DNA of 64,000 bases, taken from positions 1-64,000 of the forward strand of contig NZ_PJJM01000097.1 in assembly GCF_002929805.1 (NCBI RefSeq). Direction: 5' to 3'. The notes beneath the pieces are model-generated. The model saw only the letters and a list, made by a program, of their open reading frames with translations, made no database searches and was not told the DNA's origin. The number at the start of each line of letters is the position of its first letter. The first letter of the stretch is position 1. Origin of the DNA: Cryobacterium sp. Y50. GTDB taxonomy: Bacteria; Actinomycetota; Actinomycetes; Actinomycetales; Microbacteriaceae. This document shows positions 1-8,485 of the stretch, in pieces. Both the position numbers and the translations under genes were made by a program.

Positions 1-1
1 T

Positions 2-241
2 CGCCACGCCCGCAACCAAACTCCCACTCAGATTTCACCGACTCCGCACACTCAAGGCGGACCGGTGGATCGAGGCTTAGTCGCGGTTCTGGCCGGGACC
101 CTGATCCTGCTGGGACTGAGCGCGTTATTTCTGGCACCCGAACTCGGAGGCATAAGCGGGTGGCTGGGCGCCGCCGTGTTCCTGCTTTTCGCGGTGTTGT
201 TGTTTGGTGCCCAGGATGACGTACGCGCAATCATTCAGTAG
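2..241 (+). CDS. Hypothetical membrane protein, C-terminal part (5' end outside window)
   Basis: An open frame runs in from the window edge and ends at TAG 239-241, giving 79 residues with no start codon. After a polar stretch there are two hydrophobic segments (about residues 30-50 and 55-72) separated by a short Gly-rich loop, and the tail ends GAQDDVRAIIQ. This fits the last two membrane helices of a small membrane protein or the end of a larger one. I do not recognise the family. It lies directly upstream of arsR, so it could belong to the arsenic island, but nothing in the sequence proves that. Confidence 0.45.
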   Translation, partial: RHARNQTPTQISPTPHTQGGPVDRGLVAVLAGTLILLGLSALFLAPELGGISGWLGAAVFLLFAVLLFGAQDDVRAIIQ

Positions 242-344
242 AGGGTTCCCCAGGATCGTCTTGACGTTCAAGCTTGCTGCGTGCCAGCGGCCCTGTCGTG
301 AGTTCGCTGAGAATCGGGTCGCAGGACGCCCATAGACTGATTGC

Positions 345-674
345 ATGCCCTCATCCGCTCGTCACGACGACGCAGACGCAGCGCAGCCGATCACTCCACT
401 CGATCGAACGGCCGCTGAAGTGTTGGCGCGCACCCTGCGCGCGGTGGCGGATCCCACTCGCCTGCAGCTATTGAGCATGATCGCGGGTGCAGTATCGGGT
501 GAGGTGACCGTGGGGGATCTCGCGACACCGCTGGGAATGACCCAGCCGACAATTACCCATCACCTGCGCATCATGGTCGATGACGGTCTGCTCGTGCGGG
601 ACCAACGCGGGCGTCAGGTCTGGCATTCCATTGCTGCCAGTCGCAAGTCCGCCATACTCGATCTCCTGAGGTAA
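345..674 (+). CDS. arsR: ArsR/SmtB-family winged-helix repressor
   Basis: A 109-residue protein with one ArsR-type winged-helix domain filling residues 25-105: the LADPTRLQLL-like helix, the recognition region TQPTITHHLRIMVDDGLL and the wing RDQRGRQVWHSI. It is expected to bind DNA as a dimer and release it on effector binding. The protein contains no cysteine, so the usual three-thiol As(III) sensor site of ArsR is absent and its inducer is unclear. It ends 3 nt before the GTG of the next gene, an ArsR-ArsC fusion, so the two are almost certainly cotranscribed. The ATG at 345 leaves a short polar N-terminal tail before the domain. Confidence 0.88.
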   Translation: MPSSARHDDADAAQPITPLDRTAAEVLARTLRAVADPTRLQLLSMIAGAVSGEVTVGDLATPLGMTQPTITHHLRIMVDDGLLVRDQRGRQVWHSIAASRKSAILDLLR

Positions 675-677
675 TAC

Positions 678-1661
678 GTGTCTACGTTTCCCCGCACGAT
701 TGGCCGCCCCCTGGACTCGGAATCGGCTCGCGTCCGCGCGCAACAAATCAGCGCGCTCACCGATCCGGTCAATCTCCGGCTGCTCAGCCTGATCGCCGCG
801 ACACCCGAGTCCCAGCGTTCACCGAATTGGCTTGCCGAAGCCCTGAGCGTGCCCGGCGCCGAGGTCAACAGGGCGTTCACCGACTTGACAACGGCCGGCC
901 TGCTAACGAAAGACCTTCGAGACCAGTATCAATTGACAGCGGATGCCTGGGTTCGGTTCGGACGTCTGCTGGCTTCGTCGGGAGCAGGCGAGACGGAGCG
1001 TAGCGAAGTGACCGCGCCCATCCACGCGCGTGCTGTTCCTCCGGTGATCTCTCGCATCGTCGATGATCTCTCCTACCGGTTCAGCTCAACGTTCTCGCGA
1101 GAGACCGTGGCTCGCTACGTTACCGAGAGCTATTCGCTGCTCGCGGACCGTGCCCATATCGTGCGGTTCCTGCCATCGCTGACGGCCAAGTTTGCCACCG
1201 ACAGGCTCAGCGCGCTGGCGACTGCCGGAGGTCTGGTTTTACGCGGCACACCCGAGGTGCTGTTTGTGTGCGTGCAGAACGCTGGGCGATCGCAGATGGC
1301 TGCTGCCATTCTTCGTCAACTCGCGGGAGACTCCGTGCACGTGCGCACGGCGGGATCGGCCCCGGCAGCCGCAGTGCACCCGGTAGTCGTTGAAGCCCTC
1401 GATGAAATCGGCGTTCCTCTGGCGACCGAGTTTCCGAAGCCATTGACCGAAGAGGTCGTGCAGGCCGCCGACTACGTCATCACGATGGGCTGCGGCGATG
1501 CCTGCCCGATCTACCCCGGACGACGGTACATGGACTGGGTTCTGGAAGATCCCGGCAACAAGTCGCTGGCTGAGGTGCGGGTCATGCGCGATGAGATCAG
1601 CGCGCGCGTTCACGCACTCTTGGCGGATATGGGCCCGACGAATCAGCCGGCGATTCGGTAA
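678..1661 (+). CDS. arsC: ArsR-like domain fused to arsenate reductase (LMW-phosphatase fold)
   Basis: A 327-residue three-part protein. Residues 15-100 form a second ArsR-like winged helix. Residues about 118-180 look like the helical dimerisation bundle found in front of actinobacterial ArsC proteins. Residues 190-320 form a low-molecular-weight-phosphatase-type arsenate reductase. The catalytic loop C-X5-R is visible as CVQNAGR (C198-R204), and a second thiol pair lies in MGCGDACP (C272 and C276), as in thiol-cascade reductases that form a disulfide for thioredoxin or mycothiol. It should reduce arsenate to arsenite in the cytoplasm. The GTG start at 678 follows arsR by 3 nt. Its 3' end overlaps the convergent gene by 19 bp. 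Confidence 0.88.
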   Translation: MSTFPRTIGRPLDSESARVRAQQISALTDPVNLRLLSLIAATPESQRSPNWLAEALSVPGAEVNRAFTDLTTAGLLTKDLRDQYQLTADAWVRFGRLLASSGAGETERSEVTAPIHARAVPPVISRIVDDLSYRFSSTFSRETVARYVTESYSLLADRAHIVRFLPSLTAKFATDRLSALATAGGLVLRGTPEVLFVCVQNAGRSQMAAAILRQLAGDSVHVRTAGSAPAAAVHPVVVEALDEIGVPLATEFPKPLTEEVVQAADYVITMGCGDACPIYPGRRYMDWVLEDPGNKSLAEVRVMRDEISARVHALLADMGPTNQPAIR

Positions 1662-2347
1662 CCGATCCCGCGAATTGTCTCGATGATCGGCGGAAAGCCG
1701 GGCGATGCCAGAGCAAGTTTCGTACGAATGCGCGACACGGTGATTCGAACGCGGATAGCGTGCTCCGGGTCGCCGTCCGCGAAGTGACGCACGAGTTCAT
1801 CGAGGGACACCAGCCTAGGAAAGCCGAGCATGAGGTATTGCACAACGTCGAATTCCTCCGGCGAGAAGTACACCTCGACTCCACGCACGAGGACGCGGTG
1901 TTCGGCCACGCTCAGTACGAGCCCACCACAGGTCAGCTCCACGTCGGGGGCGTGGTCGTGTCCGCGGCGCATCGGTCCCAAAGCAGATGCGAGGCGTGAC
2001 GGTGTGAGCGGAAGCGCGACGAGACCGGCCGCACCGCGGCTGAGCCCCTCGACGACGAGTCCGTCCGGCAGGGTCGCCGTCAAGCCCATCAGCACCGGCG
2101 CGTGGGCGAGGGCAACGACAATCTCGATGAAATCGAGCACGGGCATGTCGGTCAAGTCGGTCGGGGCCACGACGACCGATTCTGGTTCATGCGCCAGCAT
2201 CCGTAGGGCTTCGCACCCGTCGGCCGATCGGCTCAGCGAGATGCCACGCCGGCGAAATTCCGCTGGGCTGCCACGGTGCAGCGTAGTGGGGGAGTCGATG
2301 ACGACCACGTGCAATGGCCAGACCGGCGCCTCGACGACGAGACTCAC
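1643..2347 (-). CDS. OmpR/PhoB-type winged-helix regulator with degenerate receiver domain
   Basis: A 234-residue protein. The C-terminal half (about 135-234) is a clear OmpR-type DNA-binding domain: LTPSRL and [12 protein letters not shown] lead into the recognition helix and end in the typical RGIGYRI wing. The N-terminal half has receiver-like alpha/beta alternation but lacks the acidic pair at the start (VVVIDSP) and has no clear phosphoacceptor aspartate at the end of strand 3 ([11 protein letters not shown]). It is therefore probably an orphan regulator not controlled by ordinary phosphorylation. GTG start; GTGA overlap with the pstB stop makes it the last gene of the pst operon. A role in the phosphate response is inferred from position. 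Confidence 0.78.
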   Translation of the reverse strand: MSLVVEAPVWPLHVVVIDSPTTLHRGSPAEFRRRGISLSRSADGCEALRMLAHEPESVVVAPTDLTDMPVLDFIEIVVALAHAPVLMGLTATLPDGLVVEGLSRGAAGLVALPLTPSRLASALGPMRRGHDHAPDVELTCGGLVLSVAEHRVLVRGVEVYFSPEEFDVVQYLMLGFPRLVSLDELVRHFADGDPEHAIRVRITVSRIRTKLALASPGFPPIIETIRGIGYRIAG

Positions 2348-3234
2348 CCGAAACGACCCGAGATATAGTCTTCTGTGCGCTGGTCGGCCGGGCTCTCGAA
2401 GATCTTCTTGGTGAGGTCATATTCCACCAGGAGCCCCGTGCGGTCGCCCGTCTCCTCGCTGGCGAGGGCCGTGAAGAACGCGGTACGGTCAGCCACACGC
2501 GCGGCCTGCTGCATGTTGTGGGTGACGATGATGATCGTGTAGTCCTCGCGCAGCTCATACATGAGGTCTTCGATGCGTGACGTGGCAATGGGGTCGAGCG
2601 AGGAGCAGGGCTCGTCCATCAGGATCACGTCTGGTTTGACGGCGATGGTGCGGGCGATGCAGAGGCGCTGCTGCTGCCCGCCGGAGAGGCCAAACGCAGA
2701 TTGTTTGAGCTTGTCCTTGACCTCGGGCCAGAGGGCGGCTCGGGTGAGGGCTTCCTCGACCAGATCGTCCATGTTGGATGCCTTCAGGCCGATGACCCGA
2801 GGGCCGTAGGCGATGTTGTCGTAAATCGATTTGGGGAACGGGTTGGGCTTTTGAAAGACCATCCCGATGCGGCGCCGCACCTCGATGGCGTCGACTTCCT
2901 TGTGGTAGATGTCTTCACCTTGAAAGGTGACAGAACCTTCTACACGGGCGCCGTCGATGAGATCGTTCATGCGGTTCAGCGAGCGGAGCAGCGTCGACTT
3001 GCCGCAACCTGACGGGCCGATGAGTGCCGTGATTTCCTTCGAGCCAAAAGAAAGGTCAACGCCCGTGACCGCACGAAAGGCGTTGTAATACACGTTGACG
3101 TCTTTGCATTCGATGATCGCGTTGGGCACCGTGGGCAGCGCGGCGCTGCGTTCGGCGTGCTCGGCGGGAAAGTGGATGGTGGGTTTCTGGTCGCTGCCGG
3201 TGGTGTAGCTTGCGGCGCGTGTTTTGGTCGGCAT
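2344..3234 (-). CDS. pstB: Phosphate ABC transporter ATP-binding protein
   Basis: A 296-residue ATPase subunit of the Pst high-affinity phosphate importer. Walker [10 protein letters not shown] lies near residue 73, the ABC signature [13 protein letters not shown] near 185, Walker [15 protein letters not shown] follows, and the switch histidine is in VTHNMQQA. The [16 protein letters not shown] stretch is diagnostic for PstB. An N-terminal extension of about 38 polar residues precedes the domain, making it longer than the usual 250-260 residues. It lies 16 nt downstream of pstA and is followed by an overlapping regulator gene. Confidence 0.95.
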   Translation of the reverse strand: MPTKTRAASYTTGSDQKPTIHFPAEHAERSAALPTVPNAIIECKDVNVYYNAFRAVTGVDLSFGSKEITALIGPSGCGKSTLLRSLNRMNDLIDGARVEGSVTFQGEDIYHKEVDAIEVRRRIGMVFQKPNPFPKSIYDNIAYGPRVIGLKASNMDDLVEEALTRAALWPEVKDKLKQSAFGLSGGQQQRLCIARTIAVKPDVILMDEPCSSLDPIATSRIEDLMYELREDYTIIIVTHNMQQAARVADRTAFFTALASEETGDRTGLLVEYDLTKKIFESPADQRTEDYISGRFG

Positions 3235-3250
3235 GGCTGGTCCTGTCTGT

Positions 3251-4165
3251 CTACCAGCGCTGCTGGTAGCGGTTGCGAATGAAGATGGCGAGTCCGTTCA
3301 TGGCGAGCAGAATCAGCAGCAGCAAGATACTTCCTGCGGAGGCGAGCTCGTGGAACTCGGCCTGCGGCCGTGACGTCCAGTTGAAAATTTGAATCGGCAT
3401 GGTGGTGTACCCGCTGAGCAGCCCGTTCGGGTCGAAGCTAACAAAGACCAAAGCCCCCAGCACGAGTAACGGGGCGGCTTCGCCGAGGGCCCGGGATAAG
3501 CCCAAAATGGCGCCCGTGGCGATGCCGGGTACCGATGCTGGCAGGGTTTGTCGCCAGACGGTCTGCAGCGGTGTCGCCCCGAGGGCGAGAGAGCCTTGCC
3601 GAATTTCGAGGGGAACGCCTCGCAGCGCTTCTCTAGTGGAGATGATGATCACGGGCAGGACGAGCAGGCCGAGGGCGAGGGCGCCGCCGATGACGATGTT
3701 CTTGTTTTGTACGCCCAGCAGGGCAAGAAAGCCGAGGGCGAGCAGCCCGTAGACGATCGAGGGGACGGCGGCCAGGTTCTGCACGTTGAGTTCGATCGCG
3801 CGGTTGAACCATTTCTTGCGATCGGCGAATTCTTCCAGGTGTACGGCTGCGGCCACGCCGAGTGGGATGGTCAACAAGGCCGTGGCTCCGATCACCCAGA
3901 TGGAGCCGAGGATCGCTGGGCGAAGGCCGGCCCGTTCCGGAGCCGATGCGGGGTACTCGGTGACGAGGCGGGAGTCGAGGCGGGAGAACCCGTCGATGAG
4001 GGTGGTGATGATGAGGGTCAGAAGCACGCCGAATGCGACGAACAGGCAGAGCCACAGTGCGATGAGGAAGAGTACGGAACGGGCGCTGTGCTCGCCGCCG
4101 CGAACCTTTCCGTGGATGCTGGCGCTGCGGATATGGGCGCCGAGGCCGGTGGTGAGGAATGTCAT
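3251..4165 (-). CDS. pstA: Phosphate ABC transporter permease PstA
   Basis: A 304-residue membrane subunit with six predicted transmembrane helices and the binding-protein-dependent permease signature ([19 protein letters not shown] then the [24 protein letters not shown] region), which contacts PstB. The residues EEFADRKKW and [13 protein letters not shown] are typical of PstA. It forms the phosphate channel together with PstC. Its ATG overlaps the pstC stop by one base (TGATG), indicating translational coupling. Confidence 0.94.
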   Translation of the reverse strand: MTFLTTGLGAHIRSASIHGKVRGGEHSARSVLFLIALWLCLFVAFGVLLTLIITTLIDGFSRLDSRLVTEYPASAPERAGLRPAILGSIWVIGATALLTIPLGVAAAVHLEEFADRKKWFNRAIELNVQNLAAVPSIVYGLLALGFLALLGVQNKNIVIGGALALGLLVLPVIIISTREALRGVPLEIRQGSLALGATPLQTVWRQTLPASVPGIATGAILGLSRALGEAAPLLVLGALVFVSFDPNGLLSGYTTMPIQIFNWTSRPQAEFHELASAGSILLLLILLAMNGLAIFIRNRYQQRW

Positions 4166-5118
4166 CAGTAGATCTCCCGGAAACGACGCACGAAGCGGAT
4201 GCTGATGAAGTTGAACAGCAGGGTGACGAGGAACAAGAGCAGGCCAACGGCGAAGAGGGTGTCGTATTCAAGAGATCCCACTCGGGAATCCCCGAGTGCG
4301 GCGTTGGCGATGAATCCGGTCATGGTTTGACCCTGCTCGAGGGGACCCGTCACGATGCGGGCCTGCCCGCCGGCGGCAATGGCAACGATCATCGTCTCTC
4401 CCACGGCGCGGGAGACGCCGAGCACGATCGCGGCGATGATGCCGGACAGGGCGGCGGGAAAGACGACGCGCACGGTGGTTTGCATGCGGTTCGCGCCGAG
4501 CGCTGCCGATCCCTGGCGCATGCTCAGGGGCACGGCGGACATGGCGTCTTCGCTGATTGATGCGATCGTCGGCACGATCATGACGCCCATAACGAGACCG
4601 GCGGCGAGAACGCTGAAGGCGCCCGTGTCGAGATCAAACAAGCCACGAAAGACGGTGGCCTGCACGAACTGCAGGGCGAAGAGTCCGAACACGACGGTGG
4701 GGATGCCGGCCAGGATTTCCAGGACGGGCTTGAGTACTTTGCGCAGGCCCGGTTTGGCGTACTCGGACAGGAACACTGCGGCGCCCAGCCCGAGTGGGAT
4801 GGCGACCAGCAGGGCTATGCCGGAGGTCCAGGCCGTGGCGGTGACGAGGGGCAATACGCCGAACGAGGCGTCAGCGAAGCGGGGAGCCCAGCGATCGCCG
4901 AAGAGAAAGTCAAATACCGAGACGGTGCGGAAGAATTCGATAGAGGGAACCAGCAGCGCGATCAGGATGCCGCCGGTGATGACAATGGTCAATATGGCGG
5001 CGACGCGCAGGAGGAAGCGTACGAACGTTTCGCCGTGGCGTGGGCGGTTCGACCGCAGGGACACCGCGGGGCGGCCCGGCAGAAGAGCCGAACCGCCGAC
5101 GGGGGTGAGTGTGCTCAT
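4165..5118 (-). CDS. pstC: Phosphate ABC transporter permease PstC
   Basis: A 317-residue membrane subunit of the phosphate importer. Six membrane helices are visible, with GIPTVVFGLFALQF and the permease motif RQGSAALGANRMQTTVRVVFP, followed by SRAVGETMIVAIAAGG. The ATG at 5118 is chosen because AAGGAGA sits about 9 nt upstream. An upstream in-frame extension exists but has low-complexity, non-membrane composition and no ribosome site. It is 40 nt downstream of pstS and overlaps pstA by one base. Confidence 0.93.
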   Translation of the reverse strand: MSTLTPVGGSALLPGRPAVSLRSNRPRHGETFVRFLLRVAAILTIVITGGILIALLVPSIEFFRTVSVFDFLFGDRWAPRFADASFGVLPLVTATAWTSGIALLVAIPLGLGAAVFLSEYAKPGLRKVLKPVLEILAGIPTVVFGLFALQFVQATVFRGLFDLDTGAFSVLAAGLVMGVMIVPTIASISEDAMSAVPLSMRQGSAALGANRMQTTVRVVFPAALSGIIAAIVLGVSRAVGETMIVAIAAGGQARIVTGPLEQGQTMTGFIANAALGDSRVGSLEYDTLFAVGLLLFLVTLLFNFISIRFVRRFREIY

Positions 5119-5158
5119 GAACGCACAATCTCCTTCTTGAATCAGTGTGCGGGTGTGA

Positions 5159-6127
5159 CTAGCCGACGAGGGTGGCGAGTTCCGTTGTTGCGGTGCTCTT
5201 CTGGTCAGCGGTGAGAGGGATGTATAGCGCGGCCTCGGCGACGGCATCTGAGTTCTCGAGGTAGAAGTCGACGAACGAGCGCAGTTGCGCCTTGTCGGCG
5301 TAATTCGCGTCGTTGACGTACAGGAACAGCCCACGCCCGAGCGGCTGATACGAGCTGTCTTGCACGGTCTCCTTCGTCGGATAGATGCAGCCTTGGCCGC
5401 CGTCAATCTCGAGTGCCGTGATTGCGTCTGGGTTCTCTTCGACATAGCTCAAGCCGAAGAAGCCCATGGCACCCTTGTCGCCCTGCACGCCCTGGATTGT
5501 GATGTTGTCATCCTCGGAGGGGCTGTAGTCGGCGCGGATGGCACCTTCGTCGCCATTGATGGCATCGGTGAAGTAGTCGAAGGTGCCTGAGTCAGTACCG
5601 GCGCCGAAGAGCACGAGCGGCTCGTCGGGGAACGAGGCGTCAACCTGGTTCCAGTTGGTGACCGTTCCTTCGGATTCCGGAGCCCAGATGGTGTTCAGTT
5701 GCTCAACGGTGAGGCAGGAAGCCCAGTCGTTCTCGGGATTCACTACGACGGAGAGACCGTCATTGGCGATGACGATCTCGGTGTATTTGATGCCATTGGC
5801 CTCGCAATCCGCGGCTTCGTCGTCCTTGATCGGGCGTGAAGCGTCGGAGATGTCGGTTTCGCCGGCACAGAATGCCTTGAAACCGCCACCGGTGCCGGAC
5901 GTCGCGACGGTGACGTTGACGCCGGCCTCGACGTCGCGGTACATGTCGGCTGCTGCCTCGCTGAGCGGGGCGACAGTAGATGAGCCGTCGATGGTGACCG
6001 AACCGGACAGTCCGTCGGCCGGGTCGGAGCTCGTGTTGGTGGCCTGGCCGCCACAGGCGGTTAAGAGTAGTGCTGCTGCAAGGACGCTCGCGCTGATGCT
6101 GGCGGTCTTGAATGAAAGCAGGGACAC
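5159..6127 (-). CDS. pstS: Phosphate-binding lipoprotein PstS
   Basis: A 322-residue extracytoplasmic phosphate receptor. The N-terminus has a charged/hydrophobic signal ending in the lipobox LTAC (Cys about 25), so it should be lipid-anchored. GSSTVAPLSEA and TSGTGGGFKAFC are the phosphate-binding loops typical of PstS, and FGAGTDSGTFDYFT is the third. GTG start at 6127 with AAGGAAAGGAC upstream. It heads the pstS-C-A-B-regulator operon. The 380 bp upstream carries a Pho-box-like repeat and a palindrome described separately. Confidence 0.95.
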   Translation of the reverse strand: MSLLSFKTASISASVLAAALLLTACGGQATNTSSDPADGLSGSVTIDGSSTVAPLSEAAADMYRDVEAGVNVTVATSGTGGGFKAFCAGETDISDASRPIKDDEAADCEANGIKYTEIVIANDGLSVVVNPENDWASCLTVEQLNTIWAPESEGTVTNWNQVDASFPDEPLVLFGAGTDSGTFDYFTDAINGDEGAIRADYSPSEDDNITIQGVQGDKGAMGFFGLSYVEENPDAITALEIDGGQGCIYPTKETVQDSSYQPLGRGLFLYVNDANYADKAQLRSFVDFYLENSDAVAEAALYIPLTADQKSTATTELATLVG

Positions 6128-6214
6128 TTTCGTGGTCCTTTCCTTATCGGCTTGGTACGCCGAACGTGAACTGTGAATGTCAGCCGACGGCCGACTTGAC
6201 TCATAGAAGTCTGT

Positions 6215-6235
6215 CTATATGAACACAGGGTAAAC
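6215..6235 (-). promoter_or_regulatory. Pho-box-like direct repeat upstream of pstS
   Basis: Read on the minus strand this is GTTTACCCTGT followed immediately by GTTCATATAG: two GTT(C/T)A units spaced exactly 11 bp, the layout of actinobacterial PhoP boxes. It lies about 90 bp upstream of the pstS start codon. The match is by eye only. No convincing -10 element could be fixed. Confidence 0.5.
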
Positions 6236-6255
6236 AATAGTCGACTTGACCATGT

Positions 6256-6275
6256 CCATAGATGAATATCTATGG
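6256..6275. promoter_or_regulatory. Perfect palindrome upstream of pstS, candidate ArsR-type operator
   Basis: CCATAGAT-GAAT-ATCTATGG is a perfect 8-bp inverted repeat with a 4-bp spacer, 130-150 bp upstream of pstS. Its core AT-A-GAT-N4-ATC-T-AT has the same layout as the site between arsM and arsD (8440-8455). The rest of the 6128-6506 interval shows no gene; a GC hairpin at about 6403-6423 could end the SulP remnant on the minus strand. Confidence 0.5.
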
Positions 6276-6506
6276 GTTTAGCCTTGGCCTGCCGGATTGG
6301 CGGGAGGAATTGCGCTTAGCCTGAACATATTGACCACCTGGGAGAAGGTGTGCGCGCGTTGTTGCGCGTGCCTGGGTGCAGAAAAACCGTCACTTCAAGT
6401 CTGAGGAGCCCCGCCGGGGGCCTGTGATGTCTGACTCTGAAATTCCTGCCTCGAGTGACTGGGCCTTCTGCCGACTTGCGCGCGCCGCTTACTGTGTGGG
6501 CGGGCG

Positions 6507-7025
6507 CTAGTGGCCGCCGCCGAGGTTTCCGGCCAGGCGGCTGTGCAGTTCGGTGCTGGCCTCGTTGAGGCCCTCGATGACGACGTACTTGTCGTGCCGC
6601 TCATATTTGTAGGTGATCGCGTCGAGAGTGGCAACGGTGGAGGCGTCCCAGATGTGCGAAGCCGACAGGTCGATGACGATGACACCGACGATGACACCGA
6701 CGATGACACCGACGACGACGCCGATGGCGAGGTTGTGGGTGAGGACGATGACGAGGGCAATGGCGCCGGTGGCGGCGGTTATCATGGCGGGGCGGCCATC
6801 GAAGAAGGCGATGGTGACGGCCATCACGAACGAGGAGAACAGGCCGACGCGCGGGTCGACGCCGGCGATGATCGAGAAGGCGATCGCCTCGGGGATGAGC
6901 GCCATGGCCACCACGAGGCCGGCGAGAACTTCGCGGGTGAGCAGGCGGGGCGTGCGTAGCGCGGTCAGAACCGAAGGCTCCGCACGGTAGCGGTTCGCGG
7001 TGATGGGCTTGGAAACGATGGCCAT
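6507..7025 (-). pseudogene. SulP-family anion transporter with large internal deletion
   Basis: The reading frame is intact (172 residues), but the protein is about one third of a normal SulP transporter (usually about 480-550). The N-terminal part is canonical Sul[21 protein letters not shown], then [16 protein letters not shown] and [16 protein letters not shown]. It jumps from there to a late membrane segment ([12 protein letters not shown]), an amplified GVIV tract, and the C-terminal STAS domain ([20 protein letters not shown]). Most of the transmembrane core is gone. Transport is unlikely, though an in-frame, translated STAS remnant is possible. The ATG at 7025 is preceded by TGGAGG. 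Divergent from a MerR gene. Confidence 0.8.
6675..6722. repeat. 12-bp tandem repeat inside the SulP remnant
   Basis: GACGATGACACC occurs three times perfectly (6675-6686, 6687-6698, 6699-6710), followed by a degenerate fourth copy GACGACGACGCC. On the coding (minus) strand each unit encodes Gly-Val-Ile-Val, lengthening a hydrophobic segment in frame. It sits at the junction of the internal deletion. Confidence 0.85.
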
Positions 7026-7188
7026 GAGGCCTCCAGAAGCTGGGCCGGGGGTGCGGCCGAAGTGGATACAGAAGAGTTGGGTGGGCGCCGCGGTGCGCAC
7101 CTCCACCGGTCATCGAGCACGAGGCCATCAAGGACAATAGTGGGAGAGTGGGCTCACAGATGAATGTCAGCCGACTTCTGCAACACTA

Positions 7189-7201
7189 CCTTAACGTAAG
7201 G
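7189..7201. promoter_or_regulatory. Candidate MerR-type operator
   Basis: CCTTA-ACG-TAAGG is a perfect 5-bp inverted repeat with a 3-bp spacer, 73-85 bp upstream of the MerR start and about 165 bp upstream of the SulP remnant. The CCTTA/TAAGG form resembles sites of MerR-family activators, which lie between -35 and -10. Promoter elements were not resolved. Confidence 0.4.
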
Positions 7202-7273
7202 GTTGGTTGTGACTGCAGGGAAAGAGGTCTTCCGGTGATATCAGGCGCGCCAACGACCGGGTCAGTGGTTACG

Positions 7274-7636
7274 ATGCATATTGGCGAGCTCGCCGAGAAG
7301 ACCGGGCTGTCGCTACGTACGATCCGGCACTACGACGAGGTCGGCCTGCTGAAGGCGTCCGCTCGCACCGATGGTGGTTTTCGGCTCTACTCGCCCGACG
7401 ACTTCACCCGGCTGATGCTGATTCGCCGTATGAAACCGCTCGGTTTTACGCTCGACGAGATGATAGCGCTGCTGAAGGTGATCGACACGATGCAAGGCAG
7501 TCTGACCGGTTCGCACGATGCTGAGGTGCGCGCCGAGCTCAACACCTTCATCGCCCAGGCGGTGGAGCATCGGCAAAAACTGCAGGACCAGCTGGGAATG
7601 GCCGACGAGTTTCTAAAGCCGCTGCGCACCCAATAG
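7274..7636 (+). CDS. MerR-family transcriptional regulator
   Basis: A 120-residue protein with an N-terminal MerR winged helix (IGELAEKTGLSLRTIRHYDE, VGLLKASARTDGGFRLYS) and a C-terminal dimerisation helix (about 80-118). It has no cysteine, so it is not a thiol metal sensor of the MerR/CueR kind. The ATG at 7274 puts MHIGELAEKTG at the N-terminus, as is usual for the family; in-frame GTG codons upstream give extra residues without homology features. It probably controls the divergent SulP locus, which is inferred from adjacency. Confidence 0.85.
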   Translation: MHIGELAEKTGLSLRTIRHYDEVGLLKASARTDGGFRLYSPDDFTRLMLIRRMKPLGFTLDEMIALLKVIDTMQGSLTGSHDAEVRAELNTFIAQAVEHRQKLQDQLGMADEFLKPLRTQ

Positions 7637-7639
7637 TGG

Positions 7640-8395
7640 CTACACGGTGGGTTTGACCGCCTTCACAATGGCCCCGTGCATTTCGGGGGCGACCTCGTGG
7701 GTGTACTGCACGCTCGGGTCAGCGCAGCCGGCTTTGTGCAGGGCGTCGAGGTACTCCTGGTGCGACAGTGCTCCGGCGATGCAGCCGGTGTAGCTGCCGC
7801 GACGGATGCGGTCGTGTTGGCTCAGGTGGTTTTCGGCGACGACGTCGGAGATGCCGAGGCGTCCGCCAGGCTTTAATACTCGGAACATTTCGGCGATGAC
7901 GGCGTTTTTGTCAGCCGACAGGTTGATGACGCAGTTCGAGATGATGACGTCGATGGTGTCATCAGCCAAGGGGATGGTCTCGATCTGACCCTTGATGAAC
8001 TCCACGTTGGTGGCCTTGGCTTTGGCGGCGTTGGCGCGGGCGAGCGCGAGCATCTCATCGGTCATGTCGAGCCCGTAGGCAAAGCCGGTCGGGCCGACGC
8101 GACGCGCGGAGAGCAGTACGTCGATGCCGCCGCCGGAGCCGAGGTCGAGCACGGTCTCACCGCTGCGGAGGTCGGCGACCGCGGTTGGATTGCCGCAACC
8201 CAGGCTGGCCAAAAAGGCTTCCTCGGGAATCCTTGAACTTTCGCCATCGGTATACAGGGTTGATCCAAAAACGTCGCCGTTGCCCAGGTCAGTGGGCACG
8301 CAGCACGACGCGGTGGTAGATACATCCGTCAGTTGCAGTGCGGCTGCGGCGTAGCGCTCCCGCACTCGCTCGGTGATCTTGGACTTGTCGTTCAT
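7640..8395 (-). CDS. arsM: Arsenite S-adenosylmethionine methyltransferase
   Basis: A 251-residue class I methyltransferase that methylates As(III) with SAM to methyl-, dimethyl- and volatile trimethyl-arsenicals. The SAM motif [20 protein letters not shown] is at 82-101. The arsenic-binding cysteines of the family are visible: C67 in LGCGNP, C155 in SNCVINLS and C205 in YTGCIAGAL, plus a C31-C32 pair. The ATG at 8395 follows GGGAAGGAAC. Divergent from arsD-arsA with a 90-bp shared control region. Its stop lies 3 nt from the MerR stop (convergent). Confidence 0.93.
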   Translation of the reverse strand: MNDKSKITERVRERYAAAALQLTDVSTTASCCVPTDLGNGDVFGSTLYTDGESSRIPEEAFLASLGCGNPTAVADLRSGETVLDLGSGGGIDVLLSARRVGPTGFAYGLDMTDEMLALARANAAKAKATNVEFIKGQIETIPLADDTIDVIISNCVINLSADKNAVIAEMFRVLKPGGRLGISDVVAENHLSQHDRIRRGSYTGCIAGALSHQEYLDALHKAGCADPSVQYTHEVAPEMHGAIVKAVKPTV

Positions 8396-8439
8396 AAGTT
8401 GTTCCTTCCCGCTAGGTGGCGGCACCAGCCTACTGCTAC

Positions 8440-8455
8440 ATTGATACTTATCGAT
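8440..8455. promoter_or_regulatory. Candidate ArsR operator between arsM and arsD
   Basis: ATTGAT-ACTT-ATCGAT is an inverted repeat (5 of 6 pairs) with a 4-bp spacer, placed between the divergent arsM and arsD starts (45 bp and 31 bp away). It has the same GAT-N4-ATC core as the palindrome upstream of pstS, so the same regulator may bind both. Confidence 0.5.
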
Positions 8456-8485
8456 ATAGCTGCTGACGTTACTAGGGAGATCGAC

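Noticed and set aside
6510..6959. An Asp-rich frame on the plus strand across the SulP remnant
   Set aside because: It is the antisense of the GVIV repeat tract and STAS region. The acidic composition is an artefact of reading the repeat backwards.
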